NCBI GenBank assembly: GCA_025966315.1 | Contig: JAOPUZ010000072.1 | Coordinates: forward strand, 57,749 to 121,748 | Reading direction: 5' to 3' | DNA from: Frankiales bacterium | GTDB lineage: Bacteria > Actinomycetota > Actinomycetes > Mycobacteriales > Jatrophihabitantaceae | DNA length: 64,000 nt | Part shown: positions 19,298 to 28,265 of the stretch, in pieces | Layout of the letters: every line of letters begins with the position of its first letter | Position numbering within the stretch: position 1 is the stretch's first letter | Notes under the pieces: generated by a model | Database searches by the model: none | Seen by the model: the letters and a program-made list of their open reading frames with translations, nothing else | Told to the model about the DNA's origin: nothing | Position numbers and translations under genes: made by a program

Positions 19298-19939
19298 ATG
19301 AGCATCGATCCGACGGAGGCGGTCGCGGAGCCAGCCGGGCGCCCCCGGACCGTCGACTACGCGTTGTACGCGATCGTGGCCCAGGTAGCGCTGGCCGTCA
19401 TTTTCGCGCTGTCCCTGGTCACCGCCCGCGGCTACTTCATCAAGTCGTGGCGCAAGGACGGCCTCAACGCTGACAGCGCCTATCACGGTTGGTCGGATCA
19501 GCGCCTGCACGATCACTTCCCGTCCGTGGTGAAGACCAGCATCATCACCGCTGTGCTGTTCGCGGTGCTCGTGCTGCTGATCGCCAAGTACATCCGAGAC
19601 GGTAAGAACTGGGCTCGGTGGCTCTACATCGTGCTCACGGTGTTTCCGCTCAGCCCAATGGCCGATGCCTACCGGTTCATTGGGGCGTTCGTCGGCTATC
19701 CGCCGCTGCAGGCAGTGGTGTCGTTCCTCGTCAGTGTGGCCGCGATCGCGGCGGTGGTGTTCCTACTGGTACGCCCATCGTGGCCGTACTTCCGGCGTAA
19801 CGCCTCGACCACTCCGTCGCCCGGCGGCCCGATATCGTTCCGCGGCATGTTCGCCCCCCGGCCACCAGCCAACCCCGATTCGACCGAGCCTGCCCGTACC
19901 TCGCCGCGGGCGAAGTCGCGACGCAATCCGGCCGAGTAG
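19298..19939 (+). CDS. Membrane protein of unknown function
   Basis: A 213-residue protein with four hydrophobic segments (VAQVALAVIFALSLVTARGY; IITAVLFAVLVLLIAKYI; WLYIVLTVFPL; VSFLVSVAAIAAVVFLLV) and a Pro/Ser/Arg-rich cytoplasmic tail. The layout is common in actinobacterial proteins placed beside RDD genes, but I cannot name a family. ATG 19298 is preferred to the frame start at 19103, whose extra 65 residues overlap the DUF2752 gene and are Arg/Ser-rich. It lies 46 bp after DUF2752 and 9 bp before the SDR gene on the same strand, so these genes probably form one transcript. Confidence 0.65.
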   Translation: MSIDPTEAVAEPAGRPRTVDYALYAIVAQVALAVIFALSLVTARGYFIKSWRKDGLNADSAYHGWSDQRLHDHFPSVVKTSIITAVLFAVLVLLIAKYIRDGKNWARWLYIVLTVFPLSPMADAYRFIGAFVGYPPLQAVVSFLVSVAAIAAVVFLLVRPSWPYFRRNASTTPSPGGPISFRGMFAPRPPANPDSTEPARTSPRAKSRRNPAE

Positions 19940-19948
19940 TCACAGTCC

Positions 19949-20728
19949 ATGTCGACGCACCCGCTGTTGGGGACGGCGTTGGTCACCGGGGCGACATCGG
20001 GCCTGGGTGCCGAGTTCGCCCGGCGGCTCGCGGCTGAGGGTCGCAACCTGGTCCTGGTCGCGCGGGACGCGGAGCGGCTCGAGGCCGCGGCCGCCGAGCT
20101 GCGCGAGCGTTATCTGATCGAGGTCTGGGTACTCGCGGCCGATCTCGCCACCGACGACGGGTGCCGGCTCGTCAGCGACCGGCTGTCCGGGCGCGATGAT
20201 CCGATCGAGACGCTCATCAACAACGCCGGCGTCGGATTGTACGAACCGTTCGGCAGTGTGCCGTTGAGCCGGGACGAAGCCTTGCTGGACCTGAACGTTC
20301 GCGCCGTGCAGCGGCTCAGCCACGCCGCCATCAATGCCATGACCGCGACCGGTCGAGGCGAGATCATCAACATCTCGTCCGTGTCGGCTTTCCTGCCGCG
20401 GGGTGCGGCCGTCAGCTACGCGGCCAGCAAGGCCTGGGTCACCGCCTTCACCGAGGGTCTCGCGTTGACCGCGATGGGCAGCGGCGTCACGGTGGGCGTG
20501 ATTTGCCCCGGGTTCACCCGAACGGAATTCCACGCTCGGGCGCAGGTTGACCTGAGTCATCTCCCGGCGTGGATGTGGCTGGACGCGGGGCAGGTCGTGG
20601 CCGAGGGGCTGGCCGACATTCGTGGCGGGCAGGTGGTGAGCGTCCCGACCAGGCGATACCGGGCGATGATCCTGCTCAGCCGGTTACTGCCTCGGCCCTT
20701 GCTGTATCGAGTGATGGCCAGCCGGTGA
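19949..20728 (+). CDS. Short-chain dehydrogenase/reductase (SDR)
   Basis: A 259-residue classical SDR. The nucleotide-binding motif GATSGLGAEFARRLA is near the N-terminus (TGxxxGxG), NNAGVG follows near residue 90, the catalytic Ser is in NISSVSAF, and the Tyr/Lys pair is in SYAASKAWV (YxxxK). It will reduce or oxidise a carbonyl/alcohol with NAD(P)H; the substrate is not readable. The C-terminal segment with VSVPTRRYRAMILLSRLLPR is typical of the DltE-like SDRs of actinobacteria. Nine bases separate it from the upstream membrane gene. Confidence 0.9.
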   Translation: MSTHPLLGTALVTGATSGLGAEFARRLAAEGRNLVLVARDAERLEAAAAELRERYLIEVWVLAADLATDDGCRLVSDRLSGRDDPIETLINNAGVGLYEPFGSVPLSRDEALLDLNVRAVQRLSHAAINAMTATGRGEIINISSVSAFLPRGAAVSYAASKAWVTAFTEGLALTAMGSGVTVGVICPGFTRTEFHARAQVDLSHLPAWMWLDAGQVVAEGLADIRGGQVVSVPTRRYRAMILLSRLLPRPLLYRVMASR

Positions 20729-20773
20729 TCGCCCATGGTCGCCCGACCGGACGGGCCCGATAAGCTGCTGGAC

Positions 20774-21322
20774 GTGACCACCGTGCCCCCCGTGACTGAT
20801 CGTGAAGAACTGAAAGCCCTCATCGAGAAGCTGGCCGTGGTGCACGGCAAGGTGATCCTCTCCAGCGGGCAAGAGGCCGACTACTACATCGATCTGCGCC
20901 GGATCACGCTGCAGGCCCAGGCCGCGCCCTTGGTCGGCCGGGTTCTGCTTGAACTCACGTCCGACTGGGACTACGACGCCGCCGGCGGCTTGACCTTGGG
21001 TGCGGATCCCGTCGGCACGGCGATCATGCATGCATCGGCTGGACGGATCGACGCGTTCGTGGTCCGCAAAGCGGAGAAGAAGCACGGCATGCAGCAGCGC
21101 GTCGAAGGACCGTCGGTGTCCGGTCGGCGCGTGCTCGTCGTCGAGGACGTCTCGACCACCGGCGGCAGTCCGCTGACAGCGGTCGAAGCACTGCGCGAAG
21201 CCGGCGCGGACGTGGTCGGGGTGGCGTTAATCGTCGACCGCGGCGCCGGCGACACCATTCGCGCCGCTGGGCTGGAATGCCGGGCCGCGTATTCGTTGGC
21301 GGACCTCGGCCTGGGCGGCTGA
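20774..21322 (+). CDS. pyrE: Orotate phosphoribosyltransferase
   Basis: PyrE converts orotate and PRPP to OMP in de novo pyrimidine synthesis. The protein shows the N-terminal KVILSSGQEADYYIDLRR stretch, the GGLTLGADPVG loop, AFVVRKAEKKHG, and the PRPP-binding motif VLVVEDVSTTGGS. GTG 20774 gives 182 residues, the family length; ATG 20735 would add 13 residues without homology. The RNA methyltransferase gene starts inside its last 46 bases in another frame, suggesting coupled expression. The two genes are neighbours in many actinobacteria. No attenuator or riboswitch is visible upstream. Confidence 0.95.
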   Translation: MTTVPPVTDREELKALIEKLAVVHGKVILSSGQEADYYIDLRRITLQAQAAPLVGRVLLELTSDWDYDAAGGLTLGADPVGTAIMHASAGRIDAFVVRKAEKKHGMQQRVEGPSVSGRRVLVVEDVSTTGGSPLTAVEALREAGADVVGVALIVDRGAGDTIRAAGLECRAAYSLADLGLGG

Positions 21323-22029
21323 CCGCCACACCGACCGGCGCCGACCGGACGTATCCGTTGCCCGAACCACCGTCCTCCGCACCTCCAGCGCCGGATCGCG
21401 ACCCGGACGACGCGACGCCGGACTTCGCCGTCGGCGTCGGGCCGCATGGCCGTCCGTGGCCCGAGGATGATCGTCTCGACCCGGCTCTGCTCGCCGACGG
21501 CGATCGCCGCAACGTGCTCGATCGGTATCGCTACTGGCGGGTCGAGGCCATTGTGGCCGACCTGGATTCTCGTCGGCATGACTTCGCGGTCGCGATCGAG
21601 AACTGGCAGCACGACGCCAACATCGGCACGGTCGTCCGAACCGCGAATGCCTTTCTGGCTCGGGAGGTCCTTATCGTCGGCCGCAAGCGCTGGAACCGGC
21701 GCGGCGCGATGGTGACCGATCGCTACCAGCATCTGCGACACCTTCCCACGCTGGACGACCTTGTCGCTTATGCCGCCGAGTCGAATTACCGGATCGTGGC
21801 GGTCGACAACACGCCGGGCGCGGTGCCGCTGGAAACCGCGGTCCTTCCGCGTCGCTCGCTGTTCCTGTTCGGACAGGAAGGGCCGGGGTTGACCTCGGCC
21901 GCTCATGAGGCGGCGGAACTGACGTTGTCCATCGCGCAGTACGGCTCGACCCGTTCGATCAATGCGGGCGTAGCCGCGGGCATCACCATGCACAGCTGGA
22001 TCCGGCAACACGCTGCGCCCGTGTCCTGA
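21277..22029 (+). CDS. TrmH/SpoU family RNA 2'-O-methyltransferase
   Basis: A SpoU-class methyltransferase that moves a methyl group from S-adenosylmethionine to a ribose 2'-OH of tRNA or rRNA. The knot-fold motifs are present: motif 1 in NWQHDANIGTVVRTANAF, motif 2 in LFLFGQEGPGL, motif 3 in STRSINAGVAAGI. About 80 Pro/Asp-rich residues precede the domain. The start is uncertain: ATG 21277 lies 46 bases inside pyrE, and the next possible in-frame start is TTG 21358. The target nucleoside cannot be told from sequence. Confidence 0.88.
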   Translation: MPGRVFVGGPRPGRLTATPTGADRTYPLPEPPSSAPPAPDRDPDDATPDFAVGVGPHGRPWPEDDRLDPALLADGDRRNVLDRYRYWRVEAIVADLDSRRHDFAVAIENWQHDANIGTVVRTANAFLAREVLIVGRKRWNRRGAMVTDRYQHLRHLPTLDDLVAYAAESNYRIVAVDNTPGAVPLETAVLPRRSLFLFGQEGPGLTSAAHEAAELTLSIAQYGSTRSINAGVAAGITMHSWIRQHAAPVS

Positions 22030-22061
22030 TCGTTCGGGACCGTTCGCTTCGGGTCGGTTTG

Positions 22062-22100
22062 GCTGAGTGGCCGGTGTAGCTGAGCGGTCGGATTAGCTGA
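22062..22100 (-). repeat. 17-bp tandem array across the FAD-dehydrogenase stop codon
   Basis: Units 22062-22078 (GCTGAGTGGCCGGTGTA) and 22079-22095 (GCTGAGCGGTCGGATTA), then a partial GCTGA. The stop of the minus-strand gene (22093-22095) is the end of the second unit. Confidence 0.75.
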
Positions 22101-23748
22101 TCGCGGCCGCGGCAGCCCGCCCGGCGATGCGACCGGAGAACAAGCATCCCCCGAGGAAAGTGCCCTCCAGCGAACGGTAGCCGTGCATTCCGCCGCCGCC
22201 GAAACCGCTCGCCTCGCCGGCGGCGTAAAGGCCCGGCACGGGTTGGCCCCGGACGTCGAGCACCCGCGCGGACAGATCCGTCTCGATGCCGCCGAGTGAT
22301 TTGCGGGTCAGCACATGCAGCCGTACCGCGATGAGGGGCCCGGCGGCCGGGTCGAGCAACCGGTGCGGGCGGGCGACCCGGATGAGCCGGTCACCGATGT
22401 ACCGCCGGGCTGATCGAATGGCCGCGATCTGCGCGTCCTTCGTATAGGGATTGTCCAGTTCCCGATCGCGCGCGGCCAGTTGCAGCGCGACCGCCTCGGG
22501 TTCGAGCAGGTTGTTACCGGCGAGGCGGTTCATGGCGGCAACCAGTTCGGCTATCGAGTCGGCCTGCACGAAATCGGCGCCGTGTTCGAGAAATGCGGCC
22601 ACCGGTGCGGGCGTCCCGCCACGGGCTCGACCAAGCACACCGCGCAGCGAGCGGCCGGTGAGATCGGGATTTTGCTCCGATCCGGAAAGGGTGAACTCTT
22701 TTTCGATGATCTTTCGGGTGAGGACGAACCAGCTGTACGGCTGACCCGTGGACGTCAGGTGTCGCAGCGTTCCGAGCGTGTCGAAGCCCGGGAACAGCGG
22801 GGCGGGTAGCCGCCGGCCGGTCGCGTCCAACCAGATCGAGGACGGTCCGGGCAGGATCCGGATGCCGTGGTTCGCCCAGACCGGGTCCCAATTTCGAAGG
22901 CCCTCCGGGTAATGCCACATCCGGTCGGGATTGATCACTCGGCCGCCGGCCGTCTGCGTGATGGCGAGCATCCGGCCGTCGACGTGGGCCGGTACGCCCG
23001 CGACCATGTCCGCGGGTGGAGTGCCCAGGCTGGTCGGCCAATTGACCCGAACGAGCTCGGGGTTGCCTCCGATGCCACCCGACGTCACGATCACGGCTTG
23101 GCCGCGCAGTTCGAAGTCGCCGGTTACGTCGCGGTTGCTGGCGTGCCCGCGGGCGACGCCGCTGGGGGCCAGTAGGGCGCCGCGGACGCCGGTCACCGTG
23201 CCGTCCGACACGATCAATTCGTCCACCCGGTGCCGGAATCGGAACTTGACCAGACCAGCCGCTTGGGCGATGCGGACGCGCCGCAGGAACGGCTCGAGCA
23301 CTCCTGGGCCGGTTCCCCAAGTGACATGGAAGCGCGGCACCGAATTGCCCTGGCCGTCGGCGAGTGAGCCACCCCGTTCGGCCCAGCCGACTACGGGGAA
23401 GAACCGGATGCCCAGCTGGTGCAGCCAAGCTCGTTTCTCGGCGGCGGCGAACTCGACGTAGGCCTGTGCCCAGCGGCGTGGCCAATAGTCGGTGTCCCGA
23501 TCGAACCCGGCTGTGCCTTGCCAGTCCTGCCAGGCAAGCTCGACGGAATCGGTGATGCGTAACCGGCGCTGTTCCGGCGAGTCGACCAGGAACAGACCGC
23601 CGAACGACCAGTGGGCTTGGCCGCCGAGGGACTGTTCCGGCTCCTGGTCGACGACCAGCACCCGATGGCCGGCGTCAGTGAGTTCGGCTGTCGCGACCAG
23701 CCCGGCGAGGCCGGCTCCGACCACGATCACGTCCGCCTGAGTGGTCAT
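22093..23748 (-). CDS. FAD-binding dehydrogenase (fumarate reductase/KstD-like)
   Basis: A 551-residue flavoprotein. The dinucleotide-binding motif VIVVGAGLAGLVATAEL is at the N-terminus and the C-terminal FAD loop is GLYAAGEASGFGGGGMHG; the segment GGQAHWSFGG lies near residue 42. It belongs to the fumarate reductase/succinate dehydrogenase flavoprotein superfamily and is closest by pattern to the actinobacterial FAD-binding dehydrogenases related to 3-ketosteroid dehydrogenase (Rv0785 type). The substrate is unknown. It stands alone, convergent with the methyltransferase gene and divergent from the glycosyltransferase. Its stop codon lies in a 17-bp repeat. Confidence 0.88.
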   Translation of the reverse strand: MTTQADVIVVGAGLAGLVATAELTDAGHRVLVVDQEPEQSLGGQAHWSFGGLFLVDSPEQRRLRITDSVELAWQDWQGTAGFDRDTDYWPRRWAQAYVEFAAAEKRAWLHQLGIRFFPVVGWAERGGSLADGQGNSVPRFHVTWGTGPGVLEPFLRRVRIAQAAGLVKFRFRHRVDELIVSDGTVTGVRGALLAPSGVARGHASNRDVTGDFELRGQAVIVTSGGIGGNPELVRVNWPTSLGTPPADMVAGVPAHVDGRMLAITQTAGGRVINPDRMWHYPEGLRNWDPVWANHGIRILPGPSSIWLDATGRRLPAPLFPGFDTLGTLRHLTSTGQPYSWFVLTRKIIEKEFTLSGSEQNPDLTGRSLRGVLGRARGGTPAPVAAFLEHGADFVQADSIAELVAAMNRLAGNNLLEPEAVALQLAARDRELDNPYTKDAQIAAIRSARRYIGDRLIRVARPHRLLDPAAGPLIAVRLHVLTRKSLGGIETDLSARVLDVRGQPVPGLYAAGEASGFGGGGMHGYRSLEGTFLGGCLFSGRIAGRAAAAAIS

Positions 23749-23962
23749 CGATCCATCTTGCCCGGTCCTGATGCGCCACGAATCGATACGAGCCAGGTGA
23801 CGGTTTGGCGCCAGCTGAACAACGCGTAACCTAACCGCAACTGCATGCGCTTACAGTTAGCAGGCATGTACTTAGCGTGGCGGGGGACGCTGCGACCTTC
23901 GGAGTAATACATGATCATCGCGAGCCCCCGCAGCGAGTGTGACATCCCTCGCTCGTGCCCCC

Positions 23963-24007
23963 CGTACCCCTCGTACCCCGCGTACCCCTCGTACCCCGCG
24001 TACCCCT
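23963..24007 (+). repeat. 9-bp tandem array upstream of the glycosyltransferase gene
   Basis: Five units of CGTACCCC(T/G), alternating T and G so that the true period is 18 bp. It ends 25 bases before ATG 24033. If translation began at GTG 23955 it would code for a Pro-Val-Pro-Leu repeat. Confidence 0.9.
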
Positions 24008-24032
24008 TGTATCGCCGAACGGCTTACTGATC

Positions 24033-25202
24033 ATGGGTATCCGAGTGCTCGCCGTCGATGATTCGACCGACGTACGTGGCGCCCAACTGGGGTTGCTGCG
24101 GTTGGCGAAGCCGTTGTCCGACCGCGGGGTTGAGGTCACGCTGGCTTCTCCGCCGGACCTGGAACTCGCGGACGCCTGGCGAGCGGCCGGTTTGCAACAC
24201 TTGGGTGTCGAATTGCCTCGCAACAGTTCAGCCGAGAGTCAAAGCGGCTCGCTCGCCTTCGGTCGGATGGTCGGCTCGAGCCGTCGAACGATCCGGGCCC
24301 TGAGCGGGCTCGCCCGGGGCACGAAAAGCGACCTGATGCTGGCCAATGGGGAAGCCACCCAGCTTGACGTCGCGCTGGCGGCTCGGTTGGCCGCGTTGCC
24401 GGCCGTGCTGGCCCTGAACCAGGAGTCCCCGTCGCGGCTCGGCCGGTTGCTCCGATCGAGCGCGCTGGCCAGTTCCCGTTGTGCGTTGGCCGCCACCGCA
24501 TCGATTGCCGCCGAGATTCCGCGCTCGCTTCGTAGCTTCGTCAGCGTCGTTGGCCAGGGCGTCGATACCGACACGTTCCTGCCCGCGGCCGGCAATCCAG
24601 ACGTCCGCGCCGCGCTGGGATCGGCCCCGGGCGAGCTGCTAGTCGTGGCCATCACGCACGACTCGGCGAGCCCTAGCAGCAACATCGGGCAGATCATCGA
24701 AGCGATGTCGCGCTTGCCGCGCACTGCGTCGTGGCACCTTGCCGTGGTAGGCGAAGCCGCAAGCGACGAGCGGCAGGCCGGGGCGTGGTACCGGCAAGGT
24801 CAGGAGATGCTAGGCGATCGGGTCACCTTTACGGGCTGGCGTACCGACATCGTCGAGGTGCTGCAGGCCGCTGATGTGCTCGTGCATCCAGGCCAGTCCG
24901 ACGGTATGCCGCTCGCCCTGCTCGAAGCTCAGTCCTGCGGTGTCCCCGTCGTGGCGTACCGGGATGGCGGTATTCCGGAGGCGGTTATCGGTGACGTCAG
25001 CGCGCTGCTCGCCGACCCGGGCGACACCGGCGCTTTCGCTGAGCACCTGCGCAGGCTGCTGGACAATCCGGTGCTGCGACAACGACTCGGTGGTCGCGGT
25101 CGCGCCTGGGTCATCGAGCAGTTCGGACTATCGAGCCAGGCCGACTCGTACGCCAACCTGCTGACCAACATCGCCGGCAACGGGATACGGCACGCCAGCT
25201 GA
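24033..25202 (+). CDS. Glycosyltransferase family 4 (GT-B)
   Basis: A 389-residue GT4 enzyme that transfers a sugar from a nucleotide-sugar donor. The N-terminal half has a Rossmann pattern (MGIRVLAVDDSTDVRGAQ, GLLRLAKPLSDRG), and the C-terminal half has the donor site: VVGEAASDE, DRVTFTGWRTDIVEVLQAADVLVHPG, then the E-x7-E motif in ALLEAQSCGVPVVA...GGIPEAV. ATG 24033 is preferred; GTG 23955 would add the repeat-coded Pro-rich stretch. No sugar-biosynthesis neighbours are present, so the acceptor is unknown. No clear ribosome site is visible before either start. Confidence 0.87.
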   Translation: MGIRVLAVDDSTDVRGAQLGLLRLAKPLSDRGVEVTLASPPDLELADAWRAAGLQHLGVELPRNSSAESQSGSLAFGRMVGSSRRTIRALSGLARGTKSDLMLANGEATQLDVALAARLAALPAVLALNQESPSRLGRLLRSSALASSRCALAATASIAAEIPRSLRSFVSVVGQGVDTDTFLPAAGNPDVRAALGSAPGELLVVAITHDSASPSSNIGQIIEAMSRLPRTASWHLAVVGEAASDERQAGAWYRQGQEMLGDRVTFTGWRTDIVEVLQAADVLVHPGQSDGMPLALLEAQSCGVPVVAYRDGGIPEAVIGDVSALLADPGDTGAFAEHLRRLLDNPVLRQRLGGRGRAWVIEQFGLSSQADSYANLLTNIAGNGIRHAS

Positions 25203-25204
25203 CG

Positions 25205-26116
25205 TCAGCTTGTTGACGCCTGTGGCTGTTCGTTGGCCGGCTGTTCGTTGGCCGGCTGTTCGGCGCGGGTCAGAATCTCGGGACCGTCGTCGGTGACGTA
25301 GAGCGTGTGTTCCCACTGGGCCACCCAGGACTTGTCCCGGGTCAGCACGGTCCAGCCATCCGGCCACATCGACCAGGCGTAGCCGCCGAGCGTGAGCATC
25401 GGCTCGACGGTGAACGTCATGCCCGCTTGGATGAGGGTGGTACCGCGGGGCTCGTCGTAGGGCCAGACGGTCGGCCTGGTATGGAAGGACCAGCCCACTC
25501 CGTGGCCGGTGAAGTCGCGGATCACGCCGTAGCCGAACCGCTTGGCGTACGACTCGATGACGCGTCCGATCACCGAGATCGGACGACCCGGGCGAGCGGC
25601 CTTGATACCGCGCATCATCGCTTCGTGAGTGCGCTCGGACAGCAACCGGATGTCCTCCGACGGAGTGCCGGCGAAGAAGGTGGCGCAGGTGTCGCCATGC
25701 ACGCCGTCGATGAACGCGGTGACGTCGATCTTCACCACGTCGCCGTCCTGCAGGGCCCGGTCGTCCGGGATGCCGTGGCACACCACCTCGTTGACCGACG
25801 TGCAGAGGGATTTGGGGAAGTTCTTGTAACCGAGCGTGGACGGGTATGCGCCGTGATCGAGCAGAAACTCGTGCCCGATCCGGTCCAGTTCGTCGGTGGT
25901 GACCCCCGGTGCGACGTGCCGGCCGACCTCGTCCCGGGCCAGGGCCGCGATTCGTCCGGCGACCCGCATCTTTTCGACGGTCTCCGGATCCTTGACCATC
26001 GGGTCGTCAAAGTCCCACGGTTCGGTGGCCGCCTTGTCGGCGTAATGCGGCCGGCCGATGCTGGGAGGTACCGGTCGCCGTGCTGAGACTGTGCCGGGGG
26101 TGATTTCTGCTGTCAT
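25205..26116 (-). CDS. map: Type I methionine aminopeptidase
   Basis: A 303-residue methionine aminopeptidase that removes the initiator Met from nascent proteins. The five metal ligands are visible: Asp in [10 protein letters not shown], Asp in VHGDTCATF, His in GHGVGWSFH, Glu in [10 protein letters not shown] and Glu in QWEHTLYV. It has an N-terminal extension of about 45 residues with a Pro-rich stretch, as in actinobacterial MapB, and a C-terminal tail of repeated EQPAN units encoded by a 15-bp minisatellite. ATG 26116 overlaps the RNase J stop by four bases (ATGA), so its translation is coupled to rnj. Confidence 0.95.
   Translation of the reverse strand: MTAEITPGTVSARRPVPPSIGRPHYADKAATEPWDFDDPMVKDPETVEKMRVAGRIAALARDEVGRHVAPGVTTDELDRIGHEFLLDHGAYPSTLGYKNFPKSLCTSVNEVVCHGIPDDRALQDGDVVKIDVTAFIDGVHGDTCATFFAGTPSEDIRLLSERTHEAMMRGIKAARPGRPISVIGRVIESYAKRFGYGVIRDFTGHGVGWSFHTRPTVWPYDEPRGTTLIQAGMTFTVEPMLTLGGYAWSMWPDGWTVLTRDKSWVAQWEHTLYVTDDGPEILTRAEQPANEQPANEQPQASTS
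25224..25268 (-). repeat. 15-bp repeats coding the tail of methionine aminopeptidase
   Basis: GGCTGTTCGTTGGCC at 25224-25238 and 25239-25253, then a third partial unit to 25268. They encode Ala-Asn-Glu-Gln-Pro repeats a few residues before the stop. Confidence 0.85.
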
Positions 26117-27819
26117 ACCTCAATCACCATGGGCATGAGCATGGGCCGTCGGCGGTAGTTCTTATCGACCCAGCGGCCGACGGTCCGGCGGACGATATGA
26201 GCCAACGCGTCACTGTCGCGGACACCATCGGCGACAGATTTCTCTACTGTGGCGATCAGTTCGGCCCGGATGCCGTCGAGGGCGTGGGGGTCGTCGGTGA
26301 ATCCGCGGGCGGTCAGCTCCGGGCCGTAAACGACCTTGCCGGCGTGTACGTCCACCGCGACCAGGATCGAGACGAAACCTTCTTCGCCGAGGATCTGGCG
26401 CTGCTTGATGACGACCTCGCCGATGTCGCCAACCGCCAAGCCGTCGACGTAGACGTTGCCGATCTCGATCTCGCCGACGATCTTGGCGTTGCCCTGAGCC
26501 AGGTCGACGACAACCCCGTTCTCGGCCAGCATGATGTGGTCGTCAGTCATTCCGGTGGACCGCGCGATGGCGGCGTGGGCTCGCAGATGACGCCACTCGC
26601 CGTGCACCGGCATCAAGTTCTTCGGGCGGACAGCGTTCAGTAGGTAACGCAGCTCTCCGGCGGGGGCGTGACCAGAGACGTGCACGAGCGCGGTGGATTT
26701 GTGAACCACGGTTGCGCCGAGGCGGGACAGGCCGTTGATGACGTTGAAGACGGAGTTCTCGTTGCCCGGGATCAAGGACGAGGCAAGCAGGATCAGGTCA
26801 TCGGAGACGATCCGGATCGATGGATGTTCTCGGTTGGCCATCCGGCTCAGCGCAGACAGCGGTTCACCCTGGGATCCGGTGCAGACGAGCAATACCCGAC
26901 GGGACGGCAGCGCCTCGGCCTCTTTGGGGTCGATGAGCACGTTTTCAGGGACGTGCAGGAGTCCGAGGTCCCGGGCGATCTGCATGTTCCGAACCATCGA
27001 ACGGCCGACCATCGCCACAAGTCGACCTGACTCGGCGGCCGCGTCCAGAACCTGCTGAACGCGGTGCACATGGGAGGCGAAACAGGCGACGATCACGCGG
27101 CCGGAGGCCTTGGTGATCACGTCCGTCACGACCTTGCCGACGTCGCGCTCGCTCGGGATGAATCCGGGCACCTCGGCGTTGGTCGAATCAGCGAGCAGCA
27201 AGTCGACGCCCTCGTCGCCGAGCCGCGAGAACCCGGGCAGGTCGGTGATCCGTCCGTCGAGCGGCGTCTGGTCCATCTTGAAGTCACCGGTGTGCAGCAC
27301 AGTGCCGCCGGGGGTGCGGATCGCCACCGCGAGGGCGTCGGGGATCGAGTGGTTCACCGCGTAGAACTGTAGGTCCCACTCGCCGGCGGTCATCCGCTCG
27401 CCCTCCCGAACGATGCGGATGGCCGGACGAATTCGGTGCTGCTCGAGTTTGGCGGTGATCAGCGCCGCCGTCAGCCGGGACGCGATGAGCGGGATATTTG
27501 GTCGTGATCGAAGCAGGTATGGCAGTGCCCCGATGTGGTCTTCGTGCCCGTGAGTCAGCACGATCGCATCGATGTCATCGAGGCGCTCGGAGTAGGCGCT
27601 CCAGTCAGGTAGGCCCAGGTCGACCCCGGGCGCGTTGGTCTTGCCGAGCAACATGCCGCAATCGACGACGAGCAGCCGAGGTCGCCGACGCCCTGACTGC
27701 TTGGCCTCGAACATCGTCATGTTGCGGCCGACCTCGCTGATGCCGCCGAGCGCTACAACCCGCAGCGTGCCGTCCGCGAGCGGCGGTGGCGCCTTGGGTC
27801 CGGCCTCTGGCCTCGACAT
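26113..27819 (-). CDS. rnj: Ribonuclease J
   Basis: A 568-residue beta-CASP metallo-beta-lactamase RNase with 5'-3' exo- and endonuclease activity in RNA maturation and decay. The metal motif is [14 protein letters not shown], with further ligands in TGDFKMD and ADSTNAE. The beta-CASP motifs ([27 protein letters not shown]) and the C-terminal domain follow. ATG 27819 precedes [12 protein letters not shown], a usual actinobacterial lead. It forms a two-gene operon with map. In many actinobacteria rnj lies beside dapA instead, so the map neighbour is worth noting. Confidence 0.95.
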   Translation of the reverse strand: MSRPEAGPKAPPPLADGTLRVVALGGISEVGRNMTMFEAKQSGRRRPRLLVVDCGMLLGKTNAPGVDLGLPDWSAYSERLDDIDAIVLTHGHEDHIGALPYLLRSRPNIPLIASRLTAALITAKLEQHRIRPAIRIVREGERMTAGEWDLQFYAVNHSIPDALAVAIRTPGGTVLHTGDFKMDQTPLDGRITDLPGFSRLGDEGVDLLLADSTNAEVPGFIPSERDVGKVVTDVITKASGRVIVACFASHVHRVQQVLDAAAESGRLVAMVGRSMVRNMQIARDLGLLHVPENVLIDPKEAEALPSRRVLLVCTGSQGEPLSALSRMANREHPSIRIVSDDLILLASSLIPGNENSVFNVINGLSRLGATVVHKSTALVHVSGHAPAGELRYLLNAVRPKNLMPVHGEWRHLRAHAAIARSTGMTDDHIMLAENGVVVDLAQGNAKIVGEIEIGNVYVDGLAVGDIGEVVIKQRQILGEEGFVSILVAVDVHAGKVVYGPELTARGFTDDPHALDGIRAELIATVEKSVADGVRDSDALAHIVRRTVGRWVDKNYRRRPMLMPMVIEV

Positions 27820-27890
27820 TGCGAGTGTCCTTTCGTTGGTGGTTGGAGCGTCTGCGGAGAGGTTAGCGCTCGCTGGTCTAGCGTGGCCGC

Positions 27891-28205
27891 ATGACGGCTC
27901 ACGAACCCGCGACGGTACTCACCGCCCTCGACACTAGTCAGGTCAAGAGCCTAGGCATCGTCGCCATTGTCGTGATCGTGCTGATCGGCTTGCTGATCGC
28001 CAGACTGGTCACGAAAATCATCACCCGGATCATCGTGCTGGTGGTGATGGTCCTGTTGGCCGGCGGTCTGTACCAACAGCGCGATCGGGTTACGGCGGCG
28101 GCGGACGATGCGAAGAAGAGCTGTGACATCACCTTCTTCGGAGTGCACGTCACGCCCAGCAATCCGGACATCAAAAAGGAATGCATCAAGATCGCGAACA
28201 AGTAG
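27891..28205 (+). CDS. Small single-TM membrane protein
   Basis: A 104-residue protein with one long hydrophobic region (VKSLGIVAIVVIVLIGLLIA, then a basic KIITR and IIVLVVMVLLAGGLYQQR), probably two close helices, followed by ~45 polar residues containing two Cys (KKSCDITF and KKECIKIANK). No family recognised. It is divergent from rnj across a ~70-bp gap, so the two share a promoter region. The amphipathic, Lys-rich tail with paired Cys could be extracytoplasmic. Confidence 0.7.
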   Translation: MTAHEPATVLTALDTSQVKSLGIVAIVVIVLIGLLIARLVTKIITRIIVLVVMVLLAGGLYQQRDRVTAAADDAKKSCDITFFGVHVTPSNPDIKKECIKIANK

Positions 28206-28231
28206 CGCGGTGTCGGTTCAGCGTCGGCACT

Positions 28232-28265
28232 GGCCGCTCCTACGAGTGGGCCGCTCCTACGATTG
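28232..28265 (-). repeat. 17-bp tandem array across the immunity-fusion stop codon
   Basis: GGCCGCTCCTACGAGT at 28232 and GGCCGCTCCTACGATT at 28249, period 17, then a partial unit. The stop (28257-28259) of the minus-strand gene lies in the second unit. Confidence 0.78.
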
